Source: Cantharellus purpuraceus
Lineage: Eukaryota > Basidiomycota > Agaricomycetes > Cantharellales > Hydnaceae
Assembly: GCA_025174535.1 (NCBI GenBank)
Contig: JALBUN010000010.1
Coordinates: 992,001 to 1,056,000 of the forward strand
Direction of reading: 5' to 3'
Length of the DNA stretch: 64,000 nucleotides
In this document: piece by piece, positions 45,230-59,481 of the stretch
Numbering within the stretch: position 1 is the first letter of the stretch
How the letters are laid out: each line of letters starts with the position of its first letter
Position numbers and translations under genes: made by a program
The notes under the pieces: generated by a model
Database searches by the model: none
What the model was told of the DNA's origin: nothing
What the model saw: the letters and a program-made list of their open reading frames with translations, nothing else

Positions 45230-47918
45230 TCAAAGCAAGTACCGGAAATCTGGAGCCCGATCGCCCAAGTCTCTGAGCTCCTGTGGAGTATATCCATATC
45301 TTCCCTTCTTCCCTTCATACGCCTTTTCAGAATCAGCAGCTAGGCTGGCCTCGTATGCATCACGCTGGCTATTGATTCGCGTGTAGAGAAGGACGGCCAG
45401 TGGAACGCAAATGAGGCCAATGCCAACGAACATAAGCTCGAGGCCATCTGGCAATATCAGAAGGACATGTGAATCAAGACGCGCTGGGATGCAGATAGAG
45501 GAACTTACGACCCAGGATGTATCGGGGGGCATCTCGCGTTCGGAAGATATTGGACGCAATGGCGCCCGAAAAGTTACCGATACCAATATGCATCGCCATT
45601 CCGACTCCACGCTTGTATTGTCCAGAAAGATTGTTACCTAGCCTGGGCATCAATAAGGAAACGTTGAGTCTTGAAGGCTACATCAAGTGGTATTGTCAAC
45701 GCACCAAGCCACTACGCCTGGGAAGCTCGCATAACTCCCAGCAACACAGAAGAAGGTACCAAAATACTTCACGCCCCTAGGAGCATTCGAGATTTGGATT
45801 GAGAACCCAATGAGCAGCATGAAAAGACCCGTCAGAATGAACGGGTGCCGCTTCTTCATTTTGTCGGAGTAGTAGCCCCAAAGCAGGGTAATAACCGCTA
45901 ACGACATGGTGTCGCAGCAATGAGTCGCCAGCATGACAGAACGAATAGACTAGACTCACTAGCAACGGCGTATGGTGGGACGGTCAAGAGCTGAGATACA
46001 GGGGTCGAGAAACCAAACCCGGAAATTATTGATCTGAAAAGCTATTAAAGGGGAACAATGCGAGGCTATGACACTCACGGCAGGAACAGGGAGATTCCGT
46101 ATACTGGGTGAAATCTCGGTCAGTACCTCTGCCACTGAAATTTTCTGAATATGAGGTCAACATACGTGGTCCTATGATGGACATATAGATTAAGATGTGA
46201 AGGTAGATCTGATGAAATTTGAATCAATTCCATGGCTCAATACCACCATGGGAATTTGAACGAAAGCAAACCTGCCAGTCCGAGAAGGCTGCCCATAGGT
46301 ATTTCATGGAAAACTCCTCTTGTTCTCCTACGCTTGAGTTGTCGTACTCTGAATTAGGAAAACTAGTCAGAATGCCAGAACAGATGTCATTCTCAGACTC
46401 GGTCGTCGAAAAAACGCACTCTTCTTCCAGATGATGTATGCTCTTTCTTCAGGCGTAAGGAAAGTTGCTGTGGACGGGAAATCGACCAAAACTGAAGCGA
46501 CATGGTGTTCGAAAGTAGCATTTACTCAGGAGCGAAGTGCACGGACCGAAAGCGGCGAGGATACCGACAAGAACTGTCGCAAGACCCTCCAGGATCTGAA
46601 AATATAATGAACTGACGAACGATAGAATAGCTCACGGCGGAAAACATACAAATATCCAGCTCCATCCTTCAAGTCCACCTTTCCCCGACATGAACCCGAT
46701 TCCAAATGCCAGTAGTCCCGAGAATGCACCTACGGTGTACATTGAGATAGAGAGTTACGGTGCAAAGACAGGAGTGGGGAGACATTTAAAAGAGTGATAC
46801 CAATAAGGATGGAAGGCGGAGTGGCTGAGCGAAAGAGATAACCTACCTGCTACGCTTGCGGCGCCAAAGAACAACCCCACACGATACTGAAGCTCAGCGC
46901 GAGGATACCATAAAGTGAGACTTGAGAAGGCAACAGGTTCGACAAGGAATCATAGACGTGACAAGGCATGGAATGTAAGAGAACAGTTACATGAAGTCAG
47001 TGGGAGACCAACTAGTAAACCACACCAGGGAAGAGCCCTGCTTCTGAGACGCCGAGACAGACACGTACACCGACAAGTTGGGGATACCTAATGAAGCATT
47101 CAGTGTCTGAAAATGGTAAACTGTATAGATAGCGTACGTCTTGACGAGCCCCATTAGCGTCATAACTGTCCCCCATACGATAGCGATGCCAGGTAACCAC
47201 CTGTCAAGAAGTCCAGTTATGGCTTGGCAACCATGGATGATATTAAACAGGGTACAGACCTTGATGGGCGGAATTTTTTGAGCACGAGGCTAGATTATTC
47301 ATGTCTTAGCTGTAGTTCAACCCGTATAGCTTATACGACCCACTTCGCAGGACATTCAAAAAGGCAATAAGGCTATAGATGTTTGATCATCGAGAAGAAA
47401 TCAAGAATAACCGCGGGCTCACAATGAAAAACATAGTCTAAACAAAATTTTAAATTTGTCAGACATCAGGTTTACCCAGAAGAATAACAGTGCATACCAG
47501 GGCAATATTGTACTTATTTCCCTCAAGTTTCAGCTGTGTCGTGAGTCCTTCTATTTTCGCGTTTCCAATGTTGCCTTGCAGGGTGTCAGTCTCCACACAT
47601 TGCGTTATCGATCGGATGTTGATGCACCTCTGTCCATGAAAGAAAGAAGATACATCAAACTCAGAATTGGCATCAGTCTCAACAGAGACAATGGATGTCA
47701 GTATCTTTGACTTTGCAAAAGGACCGACAGATTTACCGTAAGTCAAGCTTTCTGTACAGCTTGTGCTCCTCATCAGGAGTGAGCTTGGGCGGTGGGGGTA
47801 ACGTTGAGTCACCGCCGAAGTCCAAAACATTGTTTCCAATGTCTGTGTCCCGTTTTTCCGACTGGGTATCGGTACTCCCCTGTTTCTCGATACTCGACCG
47901 TTGCACGTTAGTGGACAT
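45230..47918 (-). CDS. MFS transporter, allantoate/nicotinate permease family (Dal5/Tna1-like)
   Basis: Twelve-helix proton symporter of the anion:cation (Dal5/Tna1) family, importing allantoate, nicotinate or similar acids in characterised fungi. From the ATG at 47918: MSTNVQRSSIEKQGS, TPDEEHKLYRKLDLR, then LMPILSLMYLLSFMDR and GNIGNAKIEGLTTQLKLEG, a block shared by the family. Later exons carry RVCLGVSEAGLFPGVVY, then near 45900 AVITLLWGYYSDKMKKRHPF, GLFMLLIGFSIQISNAP and GVKYFGTFFCVAGSYASFPG with VAWCVDN, then LELMFVGIGLICVPLAVLLY and a cytosolic tail ending RAPDFRYLL at 45230, the usual end of this family. A dozen or so short introns are present. Helix order and frame appear intact. Substrate not predictable. 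Confidence 0.88.
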
Positions 47919-49812
47919 GGCAGGAGACAAAGTTTAGGCGGTGAAGCACGTCGTGAGAAGGTGTGTGGACATTCTATATGAGAACCAAGAATGTTCAAAT
48001 GACGAAGAACAAACCATCTGTGCCTCATCTGCCATCGGGGGAGCAATAAGGATAAACATGTTGTGAATCTCCTTATTTGTTGTATCATCTTCCACGGTCT
48101 CCACATGACCATGTCACCTTCACTGGATTAAACGGTAACAATGAGTATGCGAGAACGCTAATGCGACATTAACATGCTCAATGAGAATGCAAGACAAGCT
48201 GTCGTAAGTAAACTGTCTGGGCTGTAGCCTCTCACACTATGCATGTAAATCGAGACTCAATCGTGCTTCTTCAGATCATTCTTACTTCCGAGTATTCTAA
48301 CTCGACCTTCCTAGATATCGAAGAAGTCGGCTAGATCTCATGGATATCACGCATGCCTGCTTCCTGCGTACTCTCCACACATATAGCCGCAAACAAACAC
48401 TGGGGGCGTTCGTTAATTTCTTCCAAACCTATTCCCGAGTCGGTCATTCGTAACTCAGACGTACCTGACCATGACCAGCTTGTTGTTTCGGACGTTTAAC
48501 TGATTGTGCGAATGATTGGCAGGCTATGGCATATCACGAGCCGGCAATTTGACGAGTGCACCGGTAGTCACATCACGGCAGCAAAGATCTGAGAACCGCT
48601 TAGCGCCGCAGTGATCTTAATGTGCAGCTTAGCTGACAGGATTATTTGGAGACAACACTTGAGTTTACTACAGAATATGTTGAAGGGTTCGATGGAGTCT
48701 AATGGCCTTCATCCTAAAAACCCTGAGTACAACGAATAAGGCCGTCAATCAGTGCTGGCCAGAAGACCTGTTTCTGCACTGTTGGTGCAGTCATAGAGGG
48801 GCCAGCTATGGCGAATGGTCCCGCCTTCAAGCGTTCTCTGGGGATGTATTTCTGCCGGGATTATACCAATCGTATCGATGAGGGTATGTCCACGGTGACA
48901 TACTAATGACAACCCTGTGAAGATGGACGAAGTGGGGGCAAGTTCATCGGCTTAGACTGAGCAGGACAAATTTAGCGAGTGAGTCAATAAATGCGAGCAC
49001 TAAAGCTCAGAACGGAAAGCCTGAGGGTGTCCAACAACAGTTTCCACGAGTATGATATCGAGACGGTAAACAGTATATCTGGGAAGTAATGGCTTGTGAA
49101 TAGCAGCTGACGGCCGCACCCGCTCCCACCGGTTGCAGCACCTGCTGAAGCTCAATTCAAAGGGATGATTATTGAGAAAGGAGCAGTGTCGACTGGCTGA
49201 TAGATAGCAAAGCAGAGAAGTCGAGGAGTTTGTAAATGAATTATCCTTGTGATGTTCCGCGAAATCAGGTGTTGGTCTTTGTAGTTGGGTCTTCCACCGA
49301 ATGTTAGCGTCCGTCTTGGGCAAATAGATTGACCTGTGAGAGACAATGGTAATACCGCTAACTGCTGCAGCCCTCTGGTGAAACACTGCTGGATGGGTAG
49401 CACCGTTGTACAGACTGCATAAGACGCATAGAGAGCCTCGAGCGATTTGAGAATAACGTTGGGCCAAAAATTAACTTTCAAAACATCCAAGAGGATTATT
49501 TGGAAAGGATTGCCTCTATGCACGAGGATGCACTATCAACGTAACGGTGCGATAGTCAATAAGCTGAATTTTTGAAAAAACTACCATATGGCCGCGTTGG
49601 TGAATGGTAGATCTAACGTTGACTCCAGATTATTGTTGTGAGCACATTGATGTAGCATCTGGACTGGGTGAAATATGGAGTATGCGTCAAACCGGTGCAG
49701 CCAACTAGGGATGTAGAATAAGGTCAAGAAACAAAAACGCGAGCGGAAAGAGCCGGCCTATCGGGTGACCGTATTTGGGTAAACGGCGTTGAGGTCGCGT
49801 CCAGCAGTCTAC
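47919..49812. other. Intergenic, divergent region between the permease and SCC2
   Basis: About 1.9 kb. A minus-strand frame at 49000-49523 stays open for about 155-170 codons in two registers but has no ATG at its start, no splice support and no family I know. Nothing else stands out. It should contain the promoters of both genes. Confidence 0.45.
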
Positions 49813-52800
49813 ATGGACGGGAGTTCGTGGTATCAGCAGCAACAGCAGGCGAATGCGTACGCGAACCAGTCCTCGCCGACGCAGGCCGCGACGAGCTCGA
49901 CCTCCCACTCAAATTCCCTCTCTGACTTTCAAGAGGCCCAAAGAGTTCTGAACTCGTACCCTTTCGCCTCAGCAACCCCTGCCTCCTCGCATGGTAGGCG
50001 CGCATCCTTTTTGTTCAGTTTGCATATATATTAATTCCTGGACTCACAGTTACGAGACACCTTGACAATTTAACTATGACTGCTCCAGTTCCTTCATACA
50101 TCCATCCCCAGTATTACTCGCACCACGTGCAGAGTAACCCTTCTTATACCGAGTACACTAATCTCGCGGCACCGACCATGCCGCCTCCTGGACCCCATTT
50201 GGAATATTGGGAGCAGTCACGCGATGAGGCAGTGAGATTACTCGTACCCGAGTCTGCAGGGTATGGACTCATCCCAGTACTTGTATATGCACTATTGTTG
50301 ACGTGAGTATCAGACATTATCTTCCAGTTCAGCAACAGCAGTGGTCACCTGCATCATATGGGACGCCTCCTTTCGCTGCCGCCGTGATGCATAGAACTCT
50401 TCCTTACATCTCATCTTCCTCATCTTCCCTCGCGCTTGCGCTCGGAGATCCTTCAAAGCCTTCAACTAGCTCTGTTGCTCCTCGACCACAGCCGGAGTAT
50501 CAACCTCAGGAGTCTGCCCAGTTCTTTGATGAATTCATCACAGAGACATCCCAACAAGCTGTGGCACAAGAGGTTGCTGCCACTCCGCCGCCCCCTGTGA
50601 TTCCTGATCAATCATTTACTTCTGACATCAAGACACCGATGAAAGAAACGGTTCCAGCACTAGAACCCTCCGCATCTAGTCCAGATCCCCTTGCAGGAAG
50701 CGCAGGAGACTCTACCACTCCGCGTAAACGCAGACCGGAGGAGCTTAGTACTCCCACACCAAAGCGCGTCCACTCCCCTCTCAAGTCACGTGTTCAACGT
50801 GGATGGACAGGCTCATCTCAATCGTCCTTATGCGCCGGAGCTACTCATATGGGCTCACAACCAAACAAACGCTTGTCAGTATTCGTGGAAGTGCCTGTGC
50901 CACACAAGGGCTGGTCCACTCCAAGTACAGCTGGAAGGACCATCTCCAAGTCTGCCCCTTCTACGAGAGCCTCGGATGATTTAGGTGGCTTCAGTCCACC
51001 ACCGGAAAGCGATTGGGAGGAGGACCTGTTAGGATTCAGATCTGGATCCAAGAGCACGGGAAAGAGAACGGGAGACCGAGATGAGAGAGGTGAGGCTGAA
51101 TCATATTGCCTCCCCTGTTTTTTCTTTCGTTCTCTGTAACTCACATCTGGTCGACCCACTAGCTCCCCTTGAAAAGCTAACCGCATTTATCGAAGAAATA
51201 TTCGAAGCAGAAGACTCTCTTCAACCGGATGCAGAATTAGACGAACTCCCCAAAGATTGGTTTTCGATACATACGGTTGACGCAACTCGACCACTACTCG
51301 CCGAAGGCATCATTCGGAAATTGACCAAACTCACCTCTCAAATTGCTCGGCCTCGGAAACGCATGCGCCTCGCGCGTGATACGCCTCGTAAACCAGGAGC
51401 TGGTACACTTTCAGAGATGGAAACGGTAATGCTCAGTAGGCTGTTGAAAATCCTGGAAAGGAGCGTTAAGGTCGGGGAAGACGTTGATCCATTTGGTGCT
51501 TCGGAGAGGAAGGGGAGCCCAGCGAAGACTGCTGGGAAAACCACTGCTGGGGCCAAAAAAAGCAAGGTTGGAGGCATTACAAAGGCAAAAAGCAAGGAGC
51601 CTGCGCGAGGACGGGATAGCGTAGACGTAAGCGGTAGAGTGAGGTCCAGGTCCAGGTCCCCGATGGTTGAAGATCACCCAGAAGGTGGAAACAACACCAT
51701 CGATGGGAATGGTTTAGAAGGAGTACTGACCGAACAGGATTTTCAAAAGTTGGAGAAGTTGCTTGAAGCTGCGAAAGAGAGTGTGCTGGCGGCGGACTCC
51801 TGTATTGCGCTTTTAGCAGCAGACAAGTTGCCGAAACAAGTGAGTTGGCCCATGTTAAATTTTGAAGAATCTTGACCGAGTGTTCCATGTGTAGCTGTAC
51901 TCCGAAGAGCTCATCACCGCCTGTTTTGCTACGATCAAAAACCAGCTGACTAAGGTGATCTACCCATTTGTAGAAGCCACTAGCGACGTACATGGTCATT
52001 CGACACCTCTTCTGTTGCATGTCGCCAAGTCTGGAGACTATTCCTCTCAGATATATCGGCGCGAAATCGGGGAGACATTCCAGGCACTGACCGCTGTCCT
52101 CCCACGTGTCAATGCTCTTGTTGGCTCGGAGGTAGCCATGTCGGATACAATCGTCATACAAGCGGTTTACATCGCTATTGGACCCTTTTTCGTCGTTGAA
52201 ACGGGCATGGATGTTAAGAGCAAAAAGGACAGCGGTAATAGTCTCGTGCTGGGCTCTCTTGGTGGAAAGGGCGCCATGCGTGCGTTGCGGTTAGAGGCCT
52301 TAAGCCTCATTAGAAGTGTGCGTTTCTCTGAATCCCTGAACGTCATCGGAGACTGAAGCGTTAACATGGACCTCACAGATTTTCGCGAATCATGAAGATC
52401 AGCGCTCCTGGATAATAGAAGAAATACTGACATCTCTGATCAAGTTACCAGATTTGAAGCAGAAGAGCGGCCAATTTCGGTTTGTATGTTTCCTCATGTT
52501 TTCATTCGTTTGCATGATCCCTCGCCAATTGTAGTCTCCGTGATGGCCGTACAATCCACACTGTTTCTGCGTTATTACTCCAACTGGTGCAGACATCAGC
52601 ACACGATGTACGCCTAAAAGTCAAGCGATTGGCAATCAATCGACAACAGTCATTCGTCATGCGGCATGACAGTCAGATGGATGGATCCACAGAGGCCTTT
52701 TTGACCGATCGCGACCATGAAGTATGTCTGTGACAAATGTAAACCTTCTTTGGTCGCGAACTAAAGCTGCCTTGCTCTATAGGAGATTCAACTTTACGCA

Positions 52801-55800
52801 GCAGGGCTAGACTCAGCTTCCAAGGCAGCCAAGACCATTGTGCTATTTCTTACTCAACGGTAAGTTTGGCTGTGGTTTGAGTCAGCATTGCCAATCAAAC
52901 AATCTGTACCTAGGTCCGGAAAGGGCAAGGCCACCAAGAGCTCAAATGAAGCCGAATATCGCGCAATTTTCGATAACCTAATATCAGACCTTTTGACGGT
53001 TTTATATTGGCCCGAGTGGCCAGCCGCTGCCCTCCTCTTACGCATCATATGCAGGTTTATGGTGAATTACTTGAATTTCAACACTATGGGAGCCTCACCG
53101 GTGTTTTCAAGGTGTCCTCCCTCTCCGACAAGACGAACAATAACACGGACAACAATGCAGCCAAAACGGTCGCGTTGGATCATCTTGGAGTCATCGCAGC
53201 TCGGTTAACAACAAGCAGTCTCAAATTTCGAAACGCTCTCAATCGCGAGAATGTGAAGAGTCTAGATGAGGTAGCCTTTCTCTTTTTTAATCTTCCTTGT
53301 TTCAAGAGCCTCTCGATGATCTCTTGTATGTTAGATTCTTGCGAATGCTGATCGAGCACAATTGACCCGCCTGATATCCATCCATCAAGAGGTATCGAAT
53401 CATCTGGCGAAAAGGTCATCCGAGGATCAAGCGTGCGATGTGAGGATGCGTTGACCATAAGTACATAAAGAACTACTCACCCGTTCGCAGAGTGCCAGAG
53501 AACTGACCGCTGTTGGTTGGGGACACGAACTCACAAATGCTCTCACACACTGTAACTCAATTCTTCAGAGGATGGAGACAGAAGGAGAGAGTTCCGATCA
53601 CCAGGCATTTCGGAAACTTGCCGATGGGGTCAAGTCCGCGCTTTGCAACGTGTGGCAAGAGGCGGTGCATGACGTGTTTGACATTGGGTGAGTTTCACCA
53701 CACGCCTCAGTTTATTACATCCTTAGTGCCTCCTTAGATCTGAGGAGGATGCGGCGCGTGTCGATCTTCTTGCCGAAGAGCTGGGAACCACTCAGAGTCT
53801 TGGCAACGCATTCGATGCCATCTTGAATGTGATCCTTGTCTCGTTAGATGCCACTGCTGTCTTCATGCGGACAAAGGCTCTGCGTGCTCTGGGCCTAATC
53901 GTCACAGCCGACCCGAGTATTCTGCGAAATGTGAGTAGTTGCAATCATCACGGGCTATCCCTTTGACTTGGGGAGATGATTTATTTTAAATAGGTTAATG
54001 TGCGAAAAGCAATCGAGACACATCTACTAGACAGCTCCCCCCAAGTCAGAGATGCAGCTGTCGAACTCATCGGGAAATATGTGGTCACCATTCCTGAGGT
54101 TGCTGGAGAATATTACGAACAGATCGCAGACCGAATCGCCGTATGTTGCAAATAAGTATTGTATGTGATGTCGCTCCACTGACAATTGTATGGATTAGGA
54201 CACAGGCTTGGCGGTCCGTAAGCGTGTCATCAAGCTTCTCCGGACTTTCCACAGCGTTTCAAGTCAGAACGAGCGGCGTGTCGATATATGCACAAAGCTT
54301 GTGCTCCGTATGAATGATGAAGATGATTCCGTTAAGGTATTCCTATATATCATATCAGGCCCTGGGATGCATCTCATCAAGCTTCTATGTAAGGACCTCG
54401 CCATGAAGATTATTGAGGAGATCTGGTTTGGCGAACTGCAGGATGCGCCGCCTAGAGTAAATGTCCGGTCCAATTCAAGTCCACTGCATGAAAAAAGTCA
54501 ACTTCTTGGGAAAGTATCTGTCATCATGGGTGTTTCCTCGCAGTTTCGGGACCGCCAATCTCCCTTGGAGGAGTTACTTCATAAGGTTCAATAACACCCC
54601 ACCGACAAGTACGCTCTTCTGACATCTCATTGCAGGTAATAATGGACAAAGACGGGAAAGACTCACAAGCCATTCATGACCGTTACGCGGAAATCGGAAA
54701 CACTCTCATAGACTGTCTTGTAGACGCACAAGAATTACCTGGATTCACGGTTGTTAACTGTATCAAAACAATCTATTTGTTTGCATCGGCGCATCCTCCA
54801 ATAATCTCCACTCAGCAAACTACAACTCTCTTACCGTACCTTAAGAACGCAACAACAGTTCGCCTATTTTATCACTTTTTTCATTTGGACATCCGTTGAC
54901 CCTAAAGCTGCATTTAGGCTGAAGAACAGATTACGTCTGATTACTTGCTGAAGATATTCCGTGTTGCTATCCCTGGCATGCCCAAGACAGCCTCAAAGTT
55001 TGCGCATGAGCTGCAGTCAGTGTTACAACAAATGCTAATGAAACCTACTGGTCCAAATTGGGTGGCGGTATGTAACGGTCTCCTACAAATTTTGAGGTAT
55101 CACAATTCACTTTTTGTCAGACATTGCAAGAGATTGTCGCTTGCATTTGCAGTGTCGTTCGTCACCTCACGCATGATTTTCATCTGCTTGTGGCCTTACT
55201 GAAGTCATGTAATGGTAAGAGGGAGCCCCTGCAACATATATTACTCCATACTAACGACTTGTAGCACGCCTTCGAGAACACTTAGCACGACCAAAGAATC
55301 ATGATCTGGATGTAAATACCAAGAAGAAGCTAAATCTGCAGGTGTTCATCGCCTCCCTGCTCTGTGAACATTGTGACTTTGATAAGTTGCGAGTGGAGAA
55401 CGCAGGTGGGGTCTCACTTATGAACTAGGCCCGTTACAAACTTACTGTTTTCCTGGTAGCATCTGCATCAGACCTAGCTTCTATATCTCAGGTGCGCTCT
55501 TAAGACTCACCCCACGTTCTAACGATCTCAACTTGAATCAGGGTTCACTTACTGAGCATATTTATGGCGTCATGCTTCAGATGTACGAGAAATTTGGCGA
55601 TCCTATGATTCGCGCGCGTTTGCTAGATTGCCTAGGTGTATACTGTCATTCTTATCCCTGATCCAAAACTTATTACAACCGTGTAGGCTTCTTGTTTCGC
55701 GCATACCCAACTCTTATGACACTCGAGACCTCTGCAACTATCATGGATGCCATTTTCATATCTCCAGACGAAGAGGCCCGCGGACGGCTGCTCAAAATTA

Positions 55801-57480
55801 TGCAAGACTTCTTGATCACAGAATCTACGAAGCAATCTGCTCAGGAAAAAGGTCAGGCAGTTGTATATGTAGAGGACTATAGACCGCTAAAACTGTTGTA
55901 GCTGCTCATAAAACCAAAAACACACAGACAAGAGTCAATATGGAGGAATTGGTTGGCAACACAGATGGTTTTGCCGATTCAGGGTAAGGTTTTTACATCA
56001 AGCATGGTTTTCTGTAGTTAACGATATTTATATTCAGCGTCAGTTCGGCCATTGTCCAGCGCTATCTTCCCCAGATCTTGGAAGCTGCTATGACACGCAA
56101 CATTCAGATGCAGGCAGCAGCAGTTGACATTCTCGGATTTACTGTCAGACAAGGTCTTGCTCATCCTTTACAGGCAAGGACTTTCACTCCCGATGTACAC
56201 ATATCATGCTGACAATAGTATAGTGTTTGCCTGTGATTGTAGCGCTAGAAACTAGCTCGAATCCGAATCTCAGCAACAGGACTGGTGCCTTGCACACTAT
56301 CCTGTATAATAAACACCATTCGCTCATGAATAGTCGCCATCTCGAATGTGCACGTGCCTCATTTCTGTACCAGCGTAAAGTTACCGCAGGTGCGGTGCGT
56401 GGTAAGTACAAAGAGCATCATACCATCACTCTAGTGTCTCATGACAATGTTAGGTTTCCGGCTAAATCCGACACCGACAGCCCTCCTCCATCGGTGGTAT
56501 ACGCTTGTTAGAGAGAAGCGCGCCTCTCGTCAAGATTTCTTGAAGACTATCACAAAGGCCTTTGACCTCGACTCGACAAATCTCTCATCCACGCAAGTGA
56601 GCCAACTTTCTTCATTTCCGAATATCAGGCTATTGAGTTAGAAAACAGGATGACATCGACTTTGTTCGATACATGGCAGAAAACGTTTCAGCGTTCGATT
56701 ATAAGACACAAGAGGAGGTTCTCACTGTCATTCGTCATCTGACCTCTGTGCTATCAGTGGTGGGGATGGCACTTGTGGAGACCATGGCTCCGACTACACT
56801 GCGTGAGCCGGCCTGTGAGACCCACATGACAACCTCAAACCAGGTGATGCTTTTGTTACTATAACATGAAGTGGACTAGCTGAGCTCGACGACAGAACGG
56901 CCTCACCCCAGCCCATTATCATGGTCCTCTTCCGAAGCAACAGCCTGTTTCTGTCAATAATGCTACAGGTCAATCGCAAGGTATGAAGTTTGGATGATGC
57001 ACATAGCACAAAGTGACTCATTACATGTATTAGATCTCAAACCAGCTGCGCAAAAATTTGACGCAATGAACTTGGCAAGATGCTCCGTAGCTGTTGGCAT
57101 AATCCTGCTCCTCAAATCACATCTCAAATTGTTGTATGGGCTGACAGAGGAGTAAGTCCTCGCTCACTAACAGTAAAGCCAGTTTACATGGTCATAATTC
57201 TTCGCAGTAAATGTTCAAAGTGGGTCCCCGGGAAGAAGAGTGCCATGGGGGACAAGCCTGCTATAAAACGTCGGGAGGTGCCGTTGGTTTGGGAACGCAT
57301 GATTTATGCTACGCAGCCAGTTAGAACCGAGGAAGATGCTGTTGTACAACAAACAAAGGTGCAGTCATTGTCATAGATGTAGGAGATCAGGCGACATCTG
57401 ATTCTTTCTCTGTCAAGTTTTTGGAACTGTGGGCAGAAGACCCAGTAACTGTAGAGCCAGAGGATGATCCTATGGAATGA
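49813..57480 (+). CDS. SCC2: Sister chromatid cohesion loader Scc2/Mis4/NIPBL
   Basis: HEAT-repeat protein (about 2,000 residues) that with Scc4 loads cohesin onto chromosomes. The ATG at 49813 starts [12 protein letters not shown]. The first 500 residues are disordered with Ser/Pro/Lys patches ([20 protein letters not shown]). The conserved part starts about 51,170 ([12 protein letters not shown]) and continues through [37 protein letters not shown] with [137 protein letters not shown] and [14 protein letters not shown]. It ends [18 protein letters not shown]... at 57480. More than 20 introns of about 50-60 nt are needed. KALRAL and SSPQVRDAA are family marks. Confidence 0.93.
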
Positions 57481-57687
57481 TTTCATGTATCTCTTTTTTT
57501 TTCCAGCTGTCGCTCGTTTTGAGGTCTACTTTGCTATCGGTCGGGCATGTTGCTGCTGTGCTGTTCGCTCCCTCGTCCATATCCTTATATGTTCTTGTCC
57601 CAGTACTAGTAGCTCAATCGATACAACAAAAGATAATCATAAGAGGTCGTTAAAAAATAAGGATACAAACGCAACAGCTATCAAGAA
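57481..57687. other. Convergent 3' ends of SCC2 and the TM198-like gene
   Basis: Short AT-rich stretch between two stop codons. Nothing else seen. Confidence 0.5.
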
Positions 57688-59481
57688 CTATTCATGAGCC
57701 TTCTTGTGTACCCGATCCCAAAAATGTTTCCAGTTCTCATCGGACTCTCGTCGTGGTAACGGAGGGGGGGATAATGGCGGTGGCGAACTGTACCCGTACG
57801 CCTCACTCTGAGCGATCGCAATCCTATCGATTGCGCGAATGAGGCTTGTTGTCATTGGGACAGCACCTGCCGGAATATGAGACACTGCAGTGCTGGACGA
57901 TGGGGCAGTGGATGGTGATTCGGGATCCTGTTCCCGGCGCGACAAAAAACCAGGCTTCCACCCCGGCTGGTCGCGGTGAGATTTGGAGCGCTTTATAGGG
58001 GTAGCTTGCGGGGTTGTGATGTCCTCCCCCTCCGAGTCAGAGTAATTCTCGAGGCTAACCTTCCGCGGAGAACGCGCTCGTTTGTTGCCTGGCTTCCCTG
58101 TCTCCGTCTCATCATCACTGCCGTAGAGGGTGGCCCCCGACAGTGACGCTGAAGAGATAGACAGACTTGTCACCCAGGGTTTCTGTGGAGGATGGCTTTC
58201 CCGTAGAGGAAATTTACGGTCCGTGTCCGTGTCCGAATCCGAATCCGAGTCTGAGTAACCACCGAGAGGTTGGAATTTAACCTCGGAACGCTTACGTGGT
58301 AGTTTTGGTGTCCTCGGAAGAGCCATAGCATCCTCGAATGAGGGCTTGCGTTTAAGGTCAGAGTCGGGTGGGAACAAGACAGGATTAGGAGGGTTGGGAT
58401 GAAACCATCGTTGCCACAAGGAGCGAACTGGCTGGAATGTGCCCGCACGATCATTCGGATTAAGAAGAGTGCTTGCATATTGAGCTAGATATGCGTCCCA
58501 CTTCTGAGGACATTGGGAAGAATTCAGAATATGAACGCTAAAAGCATGATAAAACCACAAACCTGATCCGGATTCTCGCCAAACGTCCTCCTGAGAGCCC
58601 AATCAGATGCAGTCCCTGCTGCTAGTAATATACATGCAGCCGCGCTCAAGCCGCGCTCAGGAATCGTACCCCAGTCATTAAGGGGACTGACTTGCAACCA
58701 CAGACGCTCCCAGATGTTAGCCCAGGGGGACACATGCGCGAGTAATGCGATGGAAACAACGGTGCCAAACGCTCCGGCGGATGCAGCTGCGATGCGTACA
58801 GCCCAATGCTGCGTCCGCTCCACTGGAAGGAGTGCCGCCACGGCGAAAAGAGGCGTGAGGATGGGGACGAAGATGATGCGGGTGAGGAGTGTGGGGTGGA
58901 GGACGACGGCGAGGATAAGCGCAAATGAGACGCCTCCTGCCACCCCAATGCAAGCAAGGGCAGCCAGCTTAAACCGACCACTCAGAAAGGTGAATAGAAT
59001 GGAGGATATCAGATGGATGGCAAGAAAGTCTGCTGGTGTCAGAGGAGCACTGGAGGTGCGATGTATGATCAAGAGCGATAAAAAGGTGGCGAGGTATGCT
59101 ATAGTAGATAGAGTGAGGTGAGCTGCGAATACGCAAAAATATTGGCCAAGACGAAATCACCTCCGAATATCCAACCACCGGCCAAGCCTCCAGCCCCGCC
59201 TTCCAGACCCCACCAGGCCCTGATGTTCGGCTTCTTCTCGCTTTCCAAGTCATATGGAGCAGGAAGCGGTTCAACAGGGGCCTGGGGTGCAAAAGTGCAT
59301 GTACGGTCTAGGGTAAGAAATGCACCAGCAAACGTCAGGAGGATTGCAGCAAGGAGCAGGGGTATCGAGTAGATGTGAAGGTAAGGTGAAGGTACCAGGA
59401 GAGTCACTTACACAGGAAGCGTCAGGAAATGTTGTCATATTGAAATATATGAAACTTACAAGTGATATCTGGGGCAGTCAT
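57688..59481 (-). CDS. Multi-pass membrane protein with TM7S3/TM198-like domain and long basic/acidic tail
   Basis: From the ATG at 59481 (MTAPDITL), joined in phase across a 56-nt intron to LLVPSPYLHIYSIPLLLAA. Helices follow: AILLTFAGAFLTL, GGAGGLAGGWIFG, AYLATFLSLLIIH, AIHLISSILFTFL, LAALACIGVAGGVSFALILA, IIFVPILTPLFAVAALLP, ASAGAFGTVVSIALLAHV, and GLSAAACILLAAGTASDWAL. This is the layout of the TM7S3/TM198-like domain of fungal proteins. From KWDAYLAQYASTLLNP on, the tail is cytosolic and disordered, with a Ser/Asp run (58,218-58,256), KRARSPRKVSLE, SRREQDPESPSTAPS, and a conserved-looking end LIRAIDRIAIAQSEAYGY...NWKHFWDRVHKKAHE at 57688. Function not known; possibly a signalling scaffold in the secretory or plasma membrane. 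Confidence 0.75.

Noticed and set aside
29946..47918. GMC oxidoreductase, aldo-keto reductase and permease considered as a secondary-metabolite cluster
   Set aside because: They are spread over 18 kb among unrelated housekeeping genes and no backbone synthase is present.
49000..49523. Minus-strand frames of 120-155 codons upstream of SCC2
   Set aside because: No ATG start, no recognisable domain, and two registers open at once, so chance is likely.
58218..58256. Hexanucleotide-like repeat
   Set aside because: It encodes the Ser/Asp run of the TM198-like protein tail and is ordinary low-complexity coding DNA.
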